A stretch of DNA of 36,532 bases from Candidatus Halobeggiatoa sp. HSG11 (lineage in GTDB: Bacteria; Pseudomonadota; Gammaproteobacteria; Beggiatoales; Beggiatoaceae), in contig JAUCGL010000032.1 in NCBI GenBank assembly GCA_030378105.1, positions 1 to 36,532 of the forward strand, in the 5' to 3' direction. Below are positions 33,735 to 36,532 of this stretch, piece by piece. The position numbers and the translations under genes are program-made. Each line of letters opens with the position of its first letter. The stretch's first letter is position 1. Below the pieces are notes generated by a model that saw only the letters and a program-made list of their open reading frames with translations, was not told the origin of the DNA and made no database searches.

Positions 33735-34370
33735 ATGTCAAAAAATTCACAAACTTATAATATAGAAATTAAGAATTTACAATGTATTCGAGATGATCGA
33801 GTTCTGTTTGATGACTTAAATTTTAGTCTGTCTAATGGAAAGCTGTTACAAATAGAAGGTCATAATGGCAGTGGTAAAACAAGTTTATTACGCATACTCT
33901 GTGGTTTAACTTTGCCAACGGAGGGTTATGTTTATTGGAATGATGAGGATATTCAAGATATTCAAGAAGACTATTGGGCAACTTTGGCTTATGTCGGTCA
34001 TCATCCGGGTGTGAAAGGAGAGCTAACTCCTCTGGAAAACTTGGCAATGGCACAGTCTTTAAGTAAGCAACCGATTGATATTGAACTTGCTGATGCGTTA
34101 GACCAAGTTGGTTTGTATGGATTTGAAGATGTTCCAACTCGCACTTTATCTGCCGGTCAACAGCGTAGAGTTGCTTTAGCTCGTTTATTAATCAGTAAGA
34201 CTGTGTTGTGGATATTAGATGAACCGTTTACGGCTCTTGATAAAGTAGCTATTAAAATGCTTGAAGGTTGGTTAGATAAACATGCTGAACAGGGTGGTAT
34301 GGCTATCCTCACTTCACATCACACTGTCAATTGTAATTATGCAACTTCTTTACGAATTGGTAACTGGTAA
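33735..34370 (+). CDS. ccmA: CcmA, heme exporter ATP-binding subunit
   Basis: ABC ATPase of the CcmABCD complex that releases heme-bound CcmE during cytochrome c maturation. 211 residues, as in the family. Walker A GHNGSGKT at 42-49, CcmA-typical YVGHHPGVKGELTPLENL, signature LSAGQQRR at 138-145, Walker B LWILDEP at 158-164 with the H-loop SHH. It is normally followed by ccmB, ccmC and ccmD; here its stop codon overlaps the start of trkH (TAATG) and no other ccm gene is present. No clear Shine-Dalgarno before ATG 33735. A family A fragment lies just upstream. Confidence 0.88.
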   Translation: MSKNSQTYNIEIKNLQCIRDDRVLFDDLNFSLSNGKLLQIEGHNGSGKTSLLRILCGLTLPTEGYVYWNDEDIQDIQEDYWATLAYVGHHPGVKGELTPLENLAMAQSLSKQPIDIELADALDQVGLYGFEDVPTRTLSAGQQRRVALARLLISKTVLWILDEPFTALDKVAIKMLEGWLDKHAEQGGMAILTSHHTVNCNYATSLRIGNW

Positions 34371-35842
34371 TGCGTTTTTCTGTTACTCAACGTATCTTAG
34401 GTTTATTAATAATATCCTTTAGTATCACTCTATTACCACCTCTTTGCTTATCTCTTTGGTATCAAGATGATGGATATGCAGCATTTGTCATTGCTTTCTG
34501 TGTCATGTCAAGTATTGGTATTATGCTGTGGTTTCCAGCCAGAGAAGCCAAAAAGGAATTACATTTACATGATGGATTCTTAATTACAGCAATATTTTGG
34601 ACTGTACTCAGTATAGTCGGAGCATTGCCATTTTTATTCTTAGCTCACATAGAAAACAGTCCCAATTTAACTATTGCTCAGGCAGTGTTTGAATCGGTTT
34701 CTGGGTTTACCACGACTGGTGCAACAGTTATTAAAAATATAGAGGGTTTGCCAAAATCTATATTATATTATCGCCAACAGTTGCAGTGGTTGGGTGGGCT
34801 TGGGATAATTGTGTTGGCAGTTGCGGTTTTGCCAATGTTGGGTATAGGTGGAATGCAGTTGTATCGGGCTGAAACTCCTGGGCCTATGCGAGATGAGAAG
34901 TTTACTCCCCGTTTAGAAAATACTGCTAAAACTTTGTTATATATCTATATTGTGTTGACTATAAGTTGTGCTTTGGCGTATTGGGTGGCTGGTATGAGTC
35001 TGTTTGATGCGATAGGTCATAGTTATTCAACTGTTGCTACTGGTGGTTTTTCTACTTATGATAAGAGTTTAGGTCATTTTAATAGTCCGGTGATAGAGAT
35101 AATAGCTATGGTATTTATTATTTTGGGTAGCTTAAATTTTACTGTTCATTTTGTGGCTTGGCATAAGTCGGATTTGCGTTATTATTGGCGAGATGTTCAA
35201 GGGCGAGTGTTTATTTATATCATATTGTTTCTTATAGTAATTACTGTTGTTACGTTGATGTTGCACAGTGAAGATACTAAACATCATAATTTTTGGTCTG
35301 CATTGCGTTATGGGAGTTTTGAGGTTATTTCGATTATCAGTAGTACTGGTTATGCTATTGATGATTTTAGTGCTTGGCCATTGTTTTTGCCAATTTTGAT
35401 TTTGGGTAGTGGTTTTATTGGGGGTTGTGTTGGTTCAACGGCTGGGGGATTTAGGGTTATTCGATTTATTTTGTTGTATAAGCAAGCAGCAAGGGAGATT
35501 ATGCGGTTGATTCATCCTAATGCTGTGATTATGGTGAAAATTGATAATAAAAAGGTGCCTGATAATGTGTCTCAAGCAATGTGGGGATTTACGTTCTTAT
35601 ATATGTTCAGTTATGTGTTTTTGTCAATGTTGTTTATGGCAACTGGAAAGGATTATTTAACTTCTTTTTCTGCTGTTGCGGCAACTTTAAATATGACTGG
35701 TCCCGGTTTAGGTGATGTTACTTCGCATTATGGTGAAATTGGAACAGGTGGTTTATGGATTTTAAGTTTTACTATGTTGTTGGCTCGATTAGAAATTTTT
35801 ACATTGTTGGTTTTACTTACTCCTGCGTTTTGGCGGCGGTGA
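34370..35842 (+). CDS. trkH: TrkH-family potassium uptake protein
   Basis: 490-residue inner-membrane channel subunit for potassium. Many hydrophobic segments; four pore-loop motifs are visible as SGFTTTGATV, STVATGGFSTYD, ISSTGYAIDD and NMTGPGLGDV, as in the fourfold pseudosymmetric TrkH/KtrB family. Works with a cytoplasmic TrkA regulator, which is not in this window. Translation is probably coupled to ccmA: the start codon shares its A with the ccmA stop (TAATG). The combination of a lone ccmA and trkH is unusual. Confidence 0.95.
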   Translation: MRFSVTQRILGLLIISFSITLLPPLCLSLWYQDDGYAAFVIAFCVMSSIGIMLWFPAREAKKELHLHDGFLITAIFWTVLSIVGALPFLFLAHIENSPNLTIAQAVFESVSGFTTTGATVIKNIEGLPKSILYYRQQLQWLGGLGIIVLAVAVLPMLGIGGMQLYRAETPGPMRDEKFTPRLENTAKTLLYIYIVLTISCALAYWVAGMSLFDAIGHSYSTVATGGFSTYDKSLGHFNSPVIEIIAMVFIILGSLNFTVHFVAWHKSDLRYYWRDVQGRVFIYIILFLIVITVVTLMLHSEDTKHHNFWSALRYGSFEVISIISSTGYAIDDFSAWPLFLPILILGSGFIGGCVGSTAGGFRVIRFILLYKQAAREIMRLIHPNAVIMVKIDNKKVPDNVSQAMWGFTFLYMFSYVFLSMLFMATGKDYLTSFSAVAATLNMTGPGLGDVTSHYGEIGTGGLWILSFTMLLARLEIFTLLVLLTPAFWRR

Positions 35843-36031
35843 CTGTATTTTTTTGTCTCTAACTTGATTATCTAGCTATAATAGTTTATCCTTAATTTCT
35901 ATAGGTATTTATACTCATTTCTTGTGTACATTAAATAATTTATTAAAGTGATTGTTTAAGCACTGGAATCTTATGTTTAAATGTAATGTTTTATGGCTAA
36001 ATCAATATTTTTATCTGAGGAGATAATTTCA

Positions 36032-36424
36032 ATGATTAAAGTAAAAATGCTTAGTGTTTTGTTTTTTATATTTTTTGTGTTTGCACCACCTATTTGGACT
36101 ACACCATTTGCTTATATTCCAAATTTTAATGATAACACTGTTTCTATTATAGATATTGATAATAACATTGTTGTCAAGACTCTGACAGTAGAGCGACCCT
36201 TTAATGCGGCAGTTACTCCAGATGGCTCCAAAGTTTATATATCAAGTTGGAAAACCATTACTGTTATTGATGGAAATTCTAACCAGATTGTTAATACATT
36301 TTCTCTACCTAAATACAATCTTAATGATCGTGATTTTACACCTGAAATTCAGGACATAGCTGTTTTGCCCGATGGTTCCAGAATTTATGTGGCAATGGCT
36401 GGTGCGATACTGGGCTTCAAGTAA
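36032..36424 (+). CDS. Short secreted YVTN-propeller-like protein
   Basis: 130 residues from ATG 36032, preferred to an in-frame ATG 13 codons upstream because AGGAGA lies about eight bases before it and a signal peptide follows directly (MIKVKMLSVLFFIFFVFAPPIW). The mature part holds YVTN-type units: AYIPNFNDNTVSIIDIDNNIVVKTL, AAVTPDGSKVYISS, AVLPDGSRIYVA. A full propeller needs about seven such blades; only about two and a half are here before the stop, so it is either a small paralogue or a truncated copy. Function unknown. Confidence 0.7.
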   Translation: MIKVKMLSVLFFIFFVFAPPIWTTPFAYIPNFNDNTVSIIDIDNNIVVKTLTVERPFNAAVTPDGSKVYISSWKTITVIDGNSNQIVNTFSLPKYNLNDRDFTPEIQDIAVLPDGSRIYVAMAGAILGFK

Positions 36425-36468
36425 AATTAATACTAGTAAAATATAAATTAATAGTTTAAAATAGCATA

Positions 36469-36532
36469 ATGGAAAAACTTAATCAATCAGAAAACTGTCC
36501 CTGTTGTAGAAGTTCAGAAATAAAGATAATAA
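36469..36532 (+). CDS. Start of a gene cut by the window end
   Basis: ATG 36469 begins MEKLNQSENCPCCRSSEIKII and stays open to the end. A C-x-C-C zinc-type knuckle near the start is common at the N-terminus of SAM-dependent methyltransferases that act on sugars or lipids, but 21 codons are too few to name it. Confidence 0.4.
   Translation, partial: MEKLNQSENCPCCRSSEIKII

Overview
The window is low-GC DNA from what looks like a gammaproteobacterium. The strongest resemblance is to the large sulfur bacteria of the Beggiatoa/Thiomargarita type, an inference from three things: gammaproteobacterial housekeeping genes (an adjacent fabA-fabB pair, hslVU, a LuxO-like regulator, ccmA), large repeat-rich secreted proteins, and a heavy load of broken insertion sequences and short palindromic elements. 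No rRNA, tRNA, CRISPR array or prophage was seen.

Left part (1-14600). Four genes on the minus strand are separated by repeat-rich spacers: a 1085-residue secreted protein with ten InlB-like repeats, a 432-residue protein that may belong to the DUF2357/PD-(D/E)XK group, a secreted acidic protein with proline-glutamate repeats and a good terminator, and a radical SAM/SPASM enzyme with a cysteine-rich tail. Between and after them lie a dead IS630 element with intact ends, a fused pair of IS66 remnants, the start of an ISAs1-type transposase and a GIY-YIG nuclease.

Middle part (15000-27700), all coding on the minus strand: leuS; an IS5-type transposase remnant (plus strand); fabA-fabB (unsaturated fatty acid synthesis); a LuxO-like sigma-54 activator; a GspE/PilB/MshE-type ATPase with two predicted c-di-GMP-binding motifs; hslV-hslU; a small broken gene cut by a repeat element; and hisF.

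Right part (27950-36532): a GT4 glycosyltransferase (+), a REC-histidine kinase protein (-), lon (+), a ccmA gene overlapping trkH (+), a short YVTN-propeller-like secreted protein (+) and the first codons of a further gene that runs off the end.

The most striking feature is not a single system but the number of small non-coding elements. At least eight families of roughly 80-270 bp palindromic, MITE-like elements (called A-H here) occupy most intergenic spaces, often exactly at gene ends. One copy (E1) keeps an 11-bp flanking direct repeat, one (G) carries a four-hairpin structured core inside 20-bp perfect terminal repeats, and one (A4) sits inside a decayed gene. I did not find a convincing new defence or biosynthetic cluster. 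The best candidates for new biology are the structured G element, the radical SAM protein with its extra cysteine tail, and the ccmA-trkH coupling.
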